Positions 1 to 6,441 of a stretch of DNA of 27,318 nt are shown piece after piece. Source of the DNA: a virus; the IMG/VR virus record IMGVR_UViG_3300028840_002880, positions 1-27,318 of that record. One strand, written 5' to 3'. The translations under genes and the position numbers were made by a program. The notes below the pieces were generated by a model. It was given only the letters and a program-made list of their open reading frames with translations. It was not told where the DNA came from and did no database searches. How positions within the stretch are numbered: position 1 is the stretch's first letter; each line of letters starts with the position of its first letter.

Positions 1-284
1 GTCTTAGAAAATGGCCTAGGTTTCGCGAAATACCCCCCCTCGCGAAATGGGCCGCTGAGGGCCTCTGGGGCGCCCAGACGCGTCGATCGTCCCAGGACGT
101 CCCAACAGTCGCCCGATTGTTTCCGCGGCGTCTCAGGGGCGCCTGGGACGTCTCGCCCAAGATCGGGCGCCCTCGTCGTCCCGCGCAATGGTACCCCCTC
201 CCCCCCGGTCGCCGATCTGGCGACGATCTGGGGGAGCCGCGAAAGAATAGGACCGGGGAGGGTCGGGGGTAGATTTGAGATCAT
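1..284 (-). CDS. Possible partial ORF running off the left edge (presumed packaging region)
   Basis: An ATG at 284-282 overlaps the HNH stop codon as ATGA, and the frame stays open for about 94 codons to base 1. The overlap matches the coupling style of this genome, and the next gene after a phage HNH gene is often the small terminase. Against it, the translation is rich in Pro, Arg and Gly, matches no terminase family I recognise, and a second minus-strand frame is also open. A TTG start about 35 codons in, behind a GGGGGGGAGGGGG stretch, is an alternative. The same DNA carries inverted repeats, so a non-coding packaging or regulatory region is equally possible. Confidence 0.3.
   Translation of the reverse strand, partial: MISNLPPTLPGPILSRLPQIVARSATGGEGVPLRGTTRAPDLGRDVPGAPETPRKQSGDCWDVLGRSTRLGAPEALSGPFREGGYFAKPRPFSK
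64..172. repeat. Cluster of inverted repeats and GGGCGCCC palindromes next to the HNH gene
   Basis: GGGCGCCC occurs at 68-75 and 165-172. The first copy sits inside a TCTGGG-GCG-CCCAGA hairpin at 64-78. CGTCCCAGG at 88-96 is complementary to CCTGGGACG at 142-150, and CGCCCGAT at 110-117 is complementary to ATCGGGCG at 162-169. These two pairings interlock, so they would form either a pseudoknot or alternative folds. By analogy with phages whose HNH gene flanks the cos site, the cluster may be part of a packaging or terminase recognition region. That role is inference, and GC-rich coding sequence could also produce such repeats. Confidence 0.35.
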
Positions 285-694
285 GCCGCGGATTCCTCGT
301 CGGGAGCCTGGACCCCCTCCCCCTCCGGCGCGGACCGGATGGAGGGGGGAGACCTCAGAATCTCGGACTCAGCGCGCCTATGGCAGGAAACGCAAAGCGC
401 CTGGAGATTTGACAGACGGAACGCTAGACGATGATCGACCGCGATCGGTGTCAAATGGTGAACCTCGGACGCTCCTGTCGCTACGCCCGTAGCCTCGTGC
501 ATCCCATAGGGATCCTCGCAAAGAGGATGCCGCGAGAGATAGTAGGAACGTAGGGACCGCCAACGTTTCGAGGATCGTATCCGTTTGGCCCTGGCGAGCG
601 CCGGATTGTCGGCTCGCTTCTGTTCGTAGCGGAGATCTGTTTCGAAACGGTCTCGCGTTCGTCTGGACTTATGCGTCCTGCCCTTGATTGGCAT
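281..694 (-). CDS. HNH endonuclease, 137 aa
   Basis: An HNH homing-type nuclease of the kind that sits beside phage terminase genes and is needed for packaging cleavage in HK97-like phages (family knowledge). The core is visible at residues 57-106: HPLC, then EVHHLTPI with the His pair at 79-80, NLQALC with Asn97, and CVSCH with Cys101, Cys104 and His105. The N-terminus is basic and the C-terminal 30 residues look disordered. The first zinc knuckle is unusual: Cys59 is followed by Glu-Asp-Pro, so the expected second Cys is missing. I start at ATG 694 (MPIKGRT) because the upstream open frame only shadows the preceding gene. No strong ribosome site is visible, and the gene starts 13 bases after the previous stop. 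Confidence 0.85.
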   Translation of the reverse strand: MPIKGRTHKSRRTRDRFETDLRYEQKRADNPALARAKRIRSSKRWRSLRSYYLSRHPLCEDPYGMHEATGVATGASEVHHLTPIAVDHRLAFRLSNLQALCVSCHRRAESEILRSPPSIRSAPEGEGVQAPDEESAA

Positions 695-707
695 CGTCTG
701 GACTGGA

Positions 708-1079
708 TCAGTCGTCCAGGATCGAATAGAAGAAATCGACGTTGGCGCCGACTGTCTGCTTGAGATAGATCGTTTGGCCCGCGGCGAGTTCGATCTCGAT
801 CGTATCCCCGTCCTGGAGAGTATAGTAACCATTGCCGGAACCGGATCCCGACATAGTCGGATTGTCTCCGACGGGGACGTCCCCGCCCCGAGAGGTCAGG
901 GTTAGGAGAACGGAATCGTCCGGCGCGACGAGGTCAACGTCTCCGCCATTGACAGAAACGGGAGAAACCTCGGGCGTGGATTGTCCGTCCTGAGTGAGGA
1001 TCTTGCTCGCCCTCTGGATCGGAAATCCATTAACGTCCTGGGGCAATCCCCCCTTGTAGATTCGGATGCTACTCGCCAT
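708..1079 (-). CDS. Small virion-like protein, paralogue of the N-terminal domain of the 1388-2452 gene, 123 aa
   Basis: The function is not recognised. The protein is beta-rich and acidic, and it aligns by eye over its whole length with residues 1-115 of the 1388-2452 product. Both open with a Y.GGLP..VN..G signature, then share a P-V/I-x-V stretch, a block ending near D..VG....., and a closing V-D-F near the C-terminus. Such short beta domains are common in virion decoration or attachment proteins, but that role is inference. ATG 1079 follows GGAGGAATAGATCACA, a reasonable ribosome site. The gene is third in a three-gene unit downstream of the promoter at 2478-2506. Confidence 0.6.
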   Translation of the reverse strand: MASSIRIYKGGLPQDVNGFPIQRASKILTQDGQSTPEVSPVSVNGGDVDLVAPDDSVLLTLTSRGGDVPVGDNPTMSGSGSGNGYYTLQDGDTIEIELAAGQTIYLKQTVGANVDFFYSILDD

Positions 1080-1085
1080 TGTGAT

Positions 1086-1391
1086 CTATTCCTCCGGGAT
1101 ATGAGAAAAGCCCAAGACCTCGGCCTGGGCATTCGTTACGATCGCGGCAGGGACCGAACGGACAAACGCGAGAAGAGTCGCGGCAACGCTACGACTCCCC
1201 GCCGAAACGGCATCCGCGGGGACGTCGTCGTCCGAGTAAAACACAGAAACGACCCCGTTCCCATCGTGCGATTCTGCAAGCGGATAAACCGTCCCAGAAT
1301 GGAGATAGGCTTCCAGGTCCGCGTATTTTGCCTGGAGGACGTCGTCGTAGGCCTTGGCTTTCGTCATTGAATCGAACAGGACGCGAATCAT
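1086..1391 (-). CDS. Uncharacterised small protein between two paralogous virion-like genes, 101 aa
   Basis: The start is ATG 1391 (MIRVLFDSM), which overlaps the upstream stop as ATGA. The longer open frame to 1475 lies inside the neighbouring gene. The protein looks like a compact alpha/beta fold: an N-terminal helix rich in Lys and Ala (KAKAYDDVLQAKYADL), an acidic SDDD turn, then an Ala/Val-rich helix. No cysteines, signal peptide or membrane segment are seen. It has no family resemblance that I recognise. Tight coupling to the LamG-like gene suggests co-expression with it, perhaps as a partner or chaperone. Confidence 0.6.
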   Translation of the reverse strand: MIRVLFDSMTKAKAYDDVLQAKYADLEAYLHSGTVYPLAESHDGNGVVSVFYSDDDVPADAVSAGSRSVAATLLAFVRSVPAAIVTNAQAEVLGFSHIPEE

Positions 1392-2452
1392 GGTAGATTG
1401 AACCTCCGGCGGATCTCGTCTTGATACAGGGCTAGCTTTCGATCCGAAAGAGCCTCGTCCCAGAATATCAGGCAAGCAACAGCACCGAAAAACGGGAGAG
1501 CAGCGTCGAACAGGGCTCCGATTGAGAGATTGGAAACGCCAACATCTACCGCGCTCGCTCCGCTAAAAACCTGGGTTCGATTCTTCCAGCCCTTTGTCTG
1601 ATTGGCACCGTTGCCCTCTCGGCGAGCAGTGTAGAGATCTACGACTCCTGAGGTATGGGCGCCCATAGGCCAAAAGCCTACCCCGTCGGAGAACTCGACC
1701 TGTCCGGGGTTGATTACTCCGGCCATGTATCCCATGCCTTTAAAGTCGAACGGGTTATCGGTCGTCGTTACGACTTGGGAATTGGCATAGGACGTAAGGG
1801 CGCACATTAGGGTAAACGGACCCGTCCCGACGTTCATGGGCTTAGTGCCCACGTTAAGCGTGAAGGTATTTCGTGCGGCGTCGAAACCGAATAAAGCCGA
1901 GGCGCCTCCGGTCGGAGGTATCCATAGGGGACGAGTGAACAGTCCCGGCTGTTGCTGATACGGATCCGTCGGGCGACGGACAGAGGAATGAATCTTCCGG
2001 ATTCTGTACTCCGAACCGACGAGATCCATAGAGATCCTGGAAACCTCGTCGGCCATGAAGGCGACTTTACAAGCGGGATCCGCCAGGGCTCCGTATGCTT
2101 GCTGTCCAGAGATCGCGAAATCGACGGTTACGTCTACCGCGGCGTTTCGGACGACCCAGATAGACCCCCCGGCAGTAACCGGGAACCGCGCCCATTCTGT
2201 ATCAAGAATGGTCACATATCCCAGGGAGAAAGTCGCATCCGTGCCGACTCGGAGATCGGCGCCGGTCGCCTGGATCAGGATCTCGGTTGCGTTGTCTGGG
2301 ATTGGGATTTCTATGGGCGTGGAGGAGACGGTAATCGGGCTCGATTGTTTCGTCGGACTCGTCGCGTCGTTGAGTTCCAGCCTATTGCAGATCTGGAGCC
2401 CGTTCGCGTTTACCCCGAGGGGTAATCCCCCGGAATAGGTAGAAATCCCCAT
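1388..2452 (-). CDS. Virion-like protein with shared N-terminal module and C-terminal LamG/lectin-like domain, 354 aa
   Basis: Residues 1-115 form a beta-rich module shared with the 708-1079 product. Residues from about 150 to 354 resemble a concanavalin/LamG-type jelly roll. The C-terminal pattern is characteristic: a Gly-containing strand (SIGALFDAALPFFG), a strand ending LIFWDEALSD, then a closing helix ending RRRFNLP. Such domains bind carbohydrate on fibres and decoration proteins, so adhesion to the host surface is a plausible inference. The ATG at 2452 is preceded by GAGGGTGAACT and lies just downstream of the promoter at 2478-2506, so this is the first gene of its transcript. It overlaps the next gene by ATGA. 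Confidence 0.65.
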   Translation of the reverse strand: MGISTYSGGLPLGVNANGLQICNRLELNDATSPTKQSSPITVSSTPIEIPIPDNATEILIQATGADLRVGTDATFSLGYVTILDTEWARFPVTAGGSIWVVRNAAVDVTVDFAISGQQAYGALADPACKVAFMADEVSRISMDLVGSEYRIRKIHSSVRRPTDPYQQQPGLFTRPLWIPPTGGASALFGFDAARNTFTLNVGTKPMNVGTGPFTLMCALTSYANSQVVTTTDNPFDFKGMGYMAGVINPGQVEFSDGVGFWPMGAHTSGVVDLYTARREGNGANQTKGWKNRTQVFSGASAVDVGVSNLSIGALFDAALPFFGAVACLIFWDEALSDRKLALYQDEIRRRFNLP

Positions 2453-2477
2453 AGTTCACCCTCGCTACGTTTCGAGG

Positions 2478-2506
2478 AGTGTACAGGGATGCCCGAATTT
2501 TGTCAA
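2478..2506 (-). promoter_or_regulatory. Sigma70-type promoter for the 2452-281 gene cluster
   Basis: The minus strand reads a perfect -35 box TTGACA (2506-2501), a 17-base spacer, then TACACT (2483-2478) as a 4/6 match to the -10 consensus. It lies between an intrinsic terminator (2516-2549) and the first gene of the distal cluster (start 2452), which is where a promoter is expected. Transcription should begin near 2471. Confidence 0.75.
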
Positions 2507-2515
2507 TCTGAGAGC

Positions 2516-2549
2516 AAAAGAGGCCCGCCCGGAGGAATCCGGGCGAGCC
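2516..2549 (-). terminator. Rho-independent terminator closing the middle gene block
   Basis: On the minus strand an 11-bp stem (GGCTCGCCCGG with CCGGGCGGGCC, one U-G wobble) and a 6-base loop are followed by TCTTTT. The wobble pairs only in the minus-strand RNA, which supports this orientation. It lies 20 bases after the last small ORF of the block and 10 bases before the next promoter. Confidence 0.85.
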
Positions 2550-2568
2550 AGGAGGGCGCGGACTGGAA

Positions 2569-2628
2569 TCAGTCGCCGCGAGTCGTATGCGACTGCAACA
2601 AGTCCGAGAGGGTTTCGGGTTTCGTCAT
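2569..2628 (-). CDS. Possible 19-residue peptide gene coupled to the zinc-ribbon membrane protein
   Basis: An ATG at 2628 overlaps the upstream TGA as ATGA and opens a frame of 19 codons (MTKPETLSD to TTRGD) before a stop. GGGGGAGGG lies 9 bases before the start. The stop lies 20 bases before the intrinsic terminator, so this would be the last gene of the unit. It is too short for composition to test. No function can be assigned. Confidence 0.35.
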   Translation of the reverse strand: MTKPETLSDLLQSHTTRGD

Positions 2629-3020
2629 TGCTCCAAGCCCTCCCCCTCGTGCGCAGTCTGCCAAGCCAGGACCGAGCAAACGAACGAACCAAGCCAGAGG
2701 ATTCCAGCCGCGGCGAGTCCAGCCCCGAGCCCCAAAGACAGGAGCCCCAGGACGAGGAGGGCCGCGGCGCCGATCTGGAGGATCGAGACGACAGTCCGGC
2801 GCTCGCGATCCGCCGAGAGGCAAGGGACAGATCTATCGAGCCTCTCCAGGCCCCGGAGACGCTCAGATCGAAAGCAGGATAGGCAGAGCCCGCCGGATGC
2901 CTCTGGCGAATCCTTGCCCTCCTCGCGTTCCGGCCCGCTCAGATGGGCGCCGCAACGGTAGCAGTAGACGGGAACGTCGTCGCCGACCAGGGAGGTAAAC
3001 CCGGAACGGATACGAGGCAT
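2625..3020 (-). CDS. Zinc-ribbon membrane protein, 131 aa
   Basis: The N-terminal half has a CxxC pair (VYCYRCGAHL, about residues 19-22) and a second pair (GLCLSCF, near residues 45-48), which together make a zinc ribbon. Two hydrophobic segments follow at about residues 78-98 and 100-118 (ILQIGAAALLVLGLL and AAGILWLGSFVCSVLA). The expected topology is a small metal-binding domain anchored in the inner membrane. ATG 3020 is chosen because it follows the upstream stop closely and has GGAGGAG upstream; the longer frame to 3173 is an Arg/Pro-rich shadow. The function is not recognised. Zinc ribbon plus two TM helices is a common layout among uncharacterised phage accessory proteins. Confidence 0.65.
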   Translation of the reverse strand: MPRIRSGFTSLVGDDVPVYCYRCGAHLSGPEREEGKDSPEASGGLCLSCFRSERLRGLERLDRSVPCLSADRERRTVVSILQIGAAALLVLGLLSLGLGAGLAAAGILWLGSFVCSVLAWQTAHEGEGLEQ

Positions 3021-3028
3021 TGGCCCCC

Positions 3029-3301
3029 CTACTCCTCCCATTGGTTGAATCTCCGGAGCCGGTTCACGAGATCGCGCTCGGCGACCGGATCTAGATGGGC
3101 GGTTCCGTCCAGGTTCTCGCGGAGTCCGTCCGCCAGGGCGAGGACGATATCCAGGAGGTCCGGGGAGACGCAAGACAATGCGGACCAGAATGCAAGGCTA
3201 ACGGTCTCGATCTCGATCGGAGGAAGGCTAGCGTCTTGGGCGCGCTTGAAACTATCGCGAGCCCGCCGGAGCGTTTCCAGGCGTCCGAGTTTAGGAGCCA
3301 T
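3029..3301 (-). CDS. Uncharacterised helical protein, 90 aa
   Basis: ATG 3301 (MAPKLGRLETL) sits exactly 5 bases after GAAAGGGC, the recurrent initiation element of this phage, and overlaps the upstream ribbon-helix-helix gene by 11 bases. Earlier in-frame starts lie within that gene. The product is almost all helix: a basic N-terminal helix (RRARDSFKRAQ), an aliphatic stretch containing SPDLLDIVLALADGL, and a C-terminal helix ending RRFNQWEE. It has no cysteine pair, membrane segment or family signature I recognise. Confidence 0.6.
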   Translation of the reverse strand: MAPKLGRLETLRRARDSFKRAQDASLPPIEIETVSLAFWSALSCVSPDLLDIVLALADGLRENLDGTAHLDPVAERDLVNRLRRFNQWEE

Positions 3302-3458
3302 AACTCGCCCTTTCGCGCTTGAGACCCTTCCGAATCTGTTCCCGGAGCCAACGCGCATAGGGTACGCCCTTTTTCGCGCAATGGACCTTGACTGCCTTAT
3401 GCAGGGCCGGGTCTACGTCGATCGCGATCCGCGCGAGCCCCTTTTTCTGATTTTGCAT
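3291..3458 (-). CDS. Ribbon-helix-helix (Arc/MetJ-type) DNA-binding protein, 55 aa
   Basis: A short gene found by translating the gap between neighbours. After a basic N-terminus the sequence reads RIAIDVDPALHKAVKVHCAK, then KKGVPYARWLREQI: a strand, helix, turn, helix order typical of ribbon-helix-helix repressors, which bind operators as dimers through the N-terminal strand. The start ATG 3458 has GAGAGGGG six bases upstream and lies 3 bases after the preceding stop. It overlaps the next gene by 11 bases. It is the only RHH-type regulator candidate in the window. The repeated hairpins near 6.1 and 6.4 kb are possible targets, but that link is speculation. Confidence 0.7.
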   Translation of the reverse strand: MQNQKKGLARIAIDVDPALHKAVKVHCAKKGVPYARWLREQIRKGLKRERASYGS

Positions 3459-3461
3459 AAG

Positions 3462-3953
3462 CTACCCCTCTCCCTTGTCGTCGGTTTCCTGATAGTCCAC
3501 TCCCTCACAGTCGCGGAGGAGTTCCGCGGCGTTTTTCTTGTTGAGTTTCTCGGCGTCCTCGAAAGCGTCCCGGAGGACCTGGGTCAAGTTTTTGCGCGCG
3601 GCAACGACCGCGGCCTCCGCGTCCCGAATCTTGCCGAGGGCGTCCGAATCTATGACGCGGAAACGCGCGTTTTGTCCCTTGCAGTTAGCCTCCGTCGAGC
3701 GTCGGCCCTCGGAATCTGTCGCGAGAACTCCGAAACGGGCGAACCCTCCGCCGGATGGAACGTTGATCGAAACCGCGCCAGAATCCCGGACGTAGCGCCG
3801 AACGTGTTCCTCCGTCGGCCCGTCTAACCGGAGGCGCCCGTATTTCTGAGTCTCGACGTTCCGGACGAGATAAACGCGGACGATCGCGCGGCGCCCCTTG
3901 CCTCCGTCCAGGATCCGGACCCGTTGCCCGTCCTTGTGCAATAGTGCGCGCAT
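3462..3953 (-). CDS. Uncharacterised protein with C-terminal coiled-coil, 163 aa
   Basis: The N-terminal part is beta-rich and basic (RVRILDGGKGRRAIVRVYLV, about residues 10-30). The C-terminal part from about residue 105 is a long charged helix (RDAEAAVVAARKNLTQVL onward) ending in an acidic DDKGEG tail. I see no catalytic motif. ATG 3953 lies 2 bases after the stop of the upstream 50-aa gene; a GTG at 3956 overlapping that stop as TAGTG is equally possible. The longer frame to 4064 overlaps that gene and is rejected. Confidence 0.55.
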   Translation of the reverse strand: MRALLHKDGQRVRILDGGKGRRAIVRVYLVRNVETQKYGRLRLDGPTEEHVRRYVRDSGAVSINVPSGGGFARFGVLATDSEGRRSTEANCKGQNARFRVIDSDALGKIRDAEAAVVAARKNLTQVLRDAFEDAEKLNKKNAAELLRDCEGVDYQETDDKGEG

Positions 3954-3955
3954 CA

Positions 3956-4108
3956 CTAGATCGCCCTGCCCTTGGACTTGAGCCAGCACCGATAGCATTT
4001 CCGCGGGCGTCGCGTCTTGCGGGCGATCACGTTCCGCTTGATCGGACGCGCGCAATCCTCGCATTTGTGCGAGGGATCGCGATCGGTGTACTTGTACGGT
4101 TTCCGCAT
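3956..4108 (-). CDS. Small zinc-ribbon protein, 50 aa
   Basis: A short gene found by direct translation. It begins MRKPYKYTDRDPSHKCEDC and later has KCYRCWLKSKG, so two CxxC pairs (Cys16, Cys19 and near residues 39 and 42) are separated by a basic stretch RPIKRNVIARKTRR. It would fold as a single treble-clef or ribbon zinc site with strong positive charge, which suggests nucleic-acid binding. ATG 4108 follows GAAAGGGC by exactly 5 bases. Similar tiny Cys4 proteins are widespread in phages without assigned roles. Confidence 0.7.
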   Translation of the reverse strand: MRKPYKYTDRDPSHKCEDCARPIKRNVIARKTRRPRKCYRCWLKSKGRAI

Positions 4109-4243
4109 AGGTAGCCCTTTCATAATTGCGGTCCGTCGATCGTCGTCGCCTCGCCTGGGCCTCCGCGGCCCTTACCCTGCCCCACTAGCAGACGACTCGT
4201 GCAGGATTGGCCCGCGCCCTGTAGAGGGCGCGAGCCGTTCGGC
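4109..4243 (-). terminator. Intergenic leader with a terminator-like hairpin at 4210-4235
   Basis: On the minus strand GCTCGCGCCCT, loop CTAC, AGGGCGCGGGC forms an 11-bp stem with one U-G wobble that pairs only in minus-strand RNA. It lies 8 bases after the stop of the 4244-4837 gene. No U-tract follows, so it may be a weak or Rho-assisted terminator or an RNA stabiliser. Between the hairpin and the GAAAGGGC element at 4114-4121 I see GGGCC/GGCCC arms around 4160-4175 but no convincing promoter. Confidence 0.5.
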
Positions 4244-4837
4244 CTAGTAGCCTCCGCAAAATCTCCGTTCCGCGGCCTCCTCGGCCCTGATAGACGCCTC
4301 CGCGGCCAAACCGCCTGCCAGATGATGCTCGTAACGCTCGCGGAGGATCTCGGGGACCTTGGAGAGGTCAGGGACCGGGACGACCCGTTGACCGTTGCAT
4401 TCGTCGCAACGGATATCGTAGTCGCCGCGCCAGTATGCCTCCTCGAAATCCGGGTCCTCGGCGAACTCCTCGGAGGAAATCCCGTGCCCGTCTATCGCGG
4501 GATTGACCCGCGTCCCCTTCCCGCGGCAGGACTGGCAGACCTCGAAACGCGCGGGGACGATGTAGCGGAGTTCCCGCCCCTCGTCGTCGTCCCAGGTCAG
4601 GACGTGGAAGGGCTCGCCGATCGCGCGGAGCGCCGACTCGGCCTCCTGCTCGTCCTGGTTGCGGACGATCTCGGCGACCTTGTCGTCGTCGGAGAGTTCC
4701 GAGTCCGGGACCTCCTCGACCGAGAACCGATCGCCGGAGGGCTCGCGGAGGTTCATTGCCGCTACCTCGTCGGATGGGTCGTGCATGGATACCGGGCCGC
4801 GGTATCCGTCTCGACTGTCGATAATGATCCAAGCCAT
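4244..4837 (-). CDS. DnaJ-type zinc-finger protein, 197 aa
   Basis: The protein carries two CxxCxG motifs, CQSCRGKG (Cys101, Cys104) and CDECNGQ (Cys144, Cys147), separated by an acidic 40-residue insert. This matches half of the DnaJ cysteine-rich zinc domain. There is no J domain (no HPD), so a co-chaperone role is not implied; in phages such domains usually serve as small protein- or nucleic-acid-binding zinc folds. The N-terminal 80 residues are strongly acidic, the C-terminal helix is Ala/Glu-rich. ATG 4837 has a G-rich site (GGGGGG) 7 bases upstream and follows the preceding stop by 12 bases. Confidence 0.7.
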   Translation of the reverse strand: MAWIIIDSRDGYRGPVSMHDPSDEVAAMNLREPSGDRFSVEEVPDSELSDDDKVAEIVRNQDEQEAESALRAIGEPFHVLTWDDDEGRELRYIVPARFEVCQSCRGKGTRVNPAIDGHGISSEEFAEDPDFEEAYWRGDYDIRCDECNGQRVVPVPDLSKVPEILRERYEHHLAGGLAAEASIRAEEAAERRFCGGY

Positions 4838-4849
4838 TGATCTACCCCC

Positions 4850-5602
4850 CTATCCGTATACCAAACGGCCAAAGGTTGCGACCTGGACGACCGCGTCGGC
4901 GACCTCGGCGTCCACGTTTTCAATATCGCGCGCGGCGACGATGCCGACGAGTCGCGCGGGGAATTTGCCGGAGATGATGATCTCGTCTATCGCGTTGCGG
5001 ATCGCGGAGAAGCCGATCGTTGTCGCCTTGAACTCGGCGCGCGGATCCTCCTTGTCGCGCTCGATAATGATCGCTTCCACGGAGAGACCATCATCCGCGA
5101 GCGGATCGGTATGGGCGATATCCTCGCGCCGAATCGTCTCGATCTCCGCCCAGTAGTTAATGCCTCCCTCCGCCGCGGTCGTCATGAGGTCGCGGATCTG
5201 CTCGTCTGTCCAGATGGCGCCGACGGAATAGCGGGCCTGGGGCTCGCCAGTCTTGTCATCGATCAGCTCGACCTCGGGCTCCGGCTCGGGATAGGCATCC
5301 GCCCAATTGTCGAGGTCCTCGTCCAGGTCGAGGCGAACGATCGGCAGGCAACAGCCCTTGGGGTACTCGACGCGGACCGACCTATCGACCGCGATATAGT
5401 CGCGATCGTGATCGTCCGGAATGAACAGGACCCGAGAAGGATCCTTGTCCGGATCGTGATCGCAGGCCGCGGGATAGGTGTCGATATCTTCCCGAATGAT
5501 AACGCGATCGCCGATCCGGAGCGTCTCCCCGCTCCGAAGGCTAGCGGATTTCTTCTCCATTGCTCGCCGCAAGTTTAGGACGATTCTCTCGGCGCGGTTC
5601 AT
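4850..5602 (-). CDS. Conserved-type phage protein with a C-terminal FGELVYG-like end, 250 aa
   Basis: The N-terminal 100 residues look like a beta-barrel (LRIGDRVIIREDID and later VRVEYPKGCC). The C-terminal 120 residues contain a pattern I recall from other uncharacterised phage proteins: a helix followed by GINYWAEI, a middle section with IIIER and an ATTIGFSAIRNAIDEI helix, and the ending ADAVVQVATFGRLVYG. The biochemical role is unknown. ATG 5602 directly follows the upstream TAG, with GGAGG 8 bases before it. The long acidic linker (PEPEPEVELIDD) suggests two domains. Confidence 0.65.
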   Translation of the reverse strand: MNRAERIVLNLRRAMEKKSASLRSGETLRIGDRVIIREDIDTYPAACDHDPDKDPSRVLFIPDDHDRDYIAVDRSVRVEYPKGCCLPIVRLDLDEDLDNWADAYPEPEPEVELIDDKTGEPQARYSVGAIWTDEQIRDLMTTAAEGGINYWAEIETIRREDIAHTDPLADDGLSVEAIIIERDKEDPRAEFKATTIGFSAIRNAIDEIIISGKFPARLVGIVAARDIENVDAEVADAVVQVATFGRLVYG

Positions 5603-6103
5603 CTACAAATCCTCCGGCTTGTTGTTGCGGGCCTGGGTCGAGTAGGTAGCAATCGAGGACCAGGGGAAGAAATAGAAAACGCCCTTCTTTGTCGAAATCT
5701 CGATCCCTGGAGTCTCGTCGCCGAACCGATAGGAGTCGGTCGTTATGATGATATCGTCCCCACAGAATTCCCAGGGATCGGCGTCGCCCATAATCGTTAT
5801 CGTATGGACGAGGTAGGTCGCGCCTTCCTGCTTGGGTTCCTCGCGTTTGCCGCGGTTGGTGAAGCAGTCCACGAGGGAACCGTAGACCGCGCGCTCCACG
5901 TTCTTTTTCGCCTCCGCGAGATTCGGCTCGGACCAGGAGGTCGCATTTCCGTCCCGGTCCCAACAGCAGAGCCAACGATCATCCGCTGTAAACGGATCGG
6001 GGTTCTTGCGGACATTCGCGATTGTATGTCGCTTGTCCTCCAGTTGGACGGAGAGAACCCAGACCTCCCCGACCTTTTTCCAATCTGTCCCGTTACGTTT
6101 CAT
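5603..6103 (-). CDS. Uncharacterised phage protein, 166 aa
   Basis: The sequence has a basic N-terminus, Trp-rich beta segments (RWLCCWDRDG), a central helix and a C-terminal segment with aromatic strands (KKGVFYFFPWSSIATYS). I recognise no family. ATG 6103 lies exactly 5 bases after GAAAGGGC, which in turn lies directly behind the repeated hairpin at 6119-6143. The stop codon abuts the next start. Confidence 0.6.
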   Translation of the reverse strand: MKRNGTDWKKVGEVWVLSVQLEDKRHTIANVRKNPDPFTADDRWLCCWDRDGNATSWSEPNLAEAKKNVERAVYGSLVDCFTNRGKREEPKQEGATYLVHTITIMGDADPWEFCGDDIIITTDSYRFGDETPGIEISTKKGVFYFFPWSSIATYSTQARNNKPEDL

Positions 6104-6118
6104 GCAACGCCCTTTCAG

Positions 6119-6143
6119 TACAGACCGAGCCCGTTCCCGGTCT
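6119..6143 (-). promoter_or_regulatory. Leader hairpin, copy 1 of a 25-bp repeat
   Basis: The 25-base sequence at 6119-6143 recurs exactly at 6443-6467. It contains AGACCG and CGGTCT as inverted arms around a 10-base centre. Here the arms are 6 bp. The element ends 2 bases before the GAAAGGGC initiation element of the 5603-6103 gene, so it would form a stem-loop just ahead of the ribosome site. Confidence 0.6.
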
Positions 6144-6149
6144 AGGGTT

Positions 6150-6179
6150 GACCCGCGCCCCGGTTACGGAGCGCGGGCC
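6150..6179 (-). terminator. GC-rich hairpin after the 6189-6428 gene
   Basis: The minus strand reads GGCCCGCGC, a 12-base loop, then GCGCGGGTC, a 9-bp stem with one G-U pair. It starts 9 bases after the stop of the 6189-6428 gene. No U-tract follows, so termination would be weak or factor-dependent. It resembles the hairpin at 4210-4235 in position and composition. Confidence 0.5.
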
Positions 6180-6188
6180 GATTGATCT

Positions 6189-6428
6189 CTAACTCCGGGT
6201 GTACTTTGCGGTCGGCCAAAAAGCCTCGTCGTCGTACCGCTCAAGCCAACCGCGCGAGATCAATTCGCCGACGACCGCGCTAACCTCCTCGCGGGTCGCA
6301 TTTTCTTTAACCTGGACGCGGACCTCGTAGAGAAAACCGTCGATCGTGCAAGGCCCCATTGCCTGAGCGCGATCCATGATCGCCTCGCGCATCGTGTACG
6401 GCTTGCCCGCCGCGCTACCCTGTTTCAT
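6189..6428 (-). CDS. Small winged-helix-like protein, 79 aa
   Basis: The layout is helix (YTMREAIMDRAQAMG), a short strand-turn, a helix, then TREEVSAVVGELISRGWLER followed by a beta-hairpin ending AFWPTAKYT. That order is typical of small winged helix-turn-helix proteins in phage replication regions. The domain assignment rests on pattern only. ATG 6428 follows GAAAGGGC by 5 bases. The gene is transcribed from the promoter at 6474-6502 and its leader begins with a 10-bp inverted repeat, so it is the best candidate here for a specifically regulated gene. Confidence 0.55.
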   Translation of the reverse strand: MKQGSAAGKPYTMREAIMDRAQAMGPCTIDGFLYEVRVQVKENATREEVSAVVGELISRGWLERYDDEAFWPTAKYTRS

Positions 6429-6441
6429 TGCTTGCCCTTTC

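Noticed and set aside
449-455. TTTGACA inside the HNH gene as a -35 box
   Set aside because: No acceptable -10 box at 16-18 bases, and it lies within coding sequence.
2465-2692. 75-codon minus-strand frame
   Set aside because: It runs through the terminator and the promoter at 2478-2549 and lacks a ribosome site.
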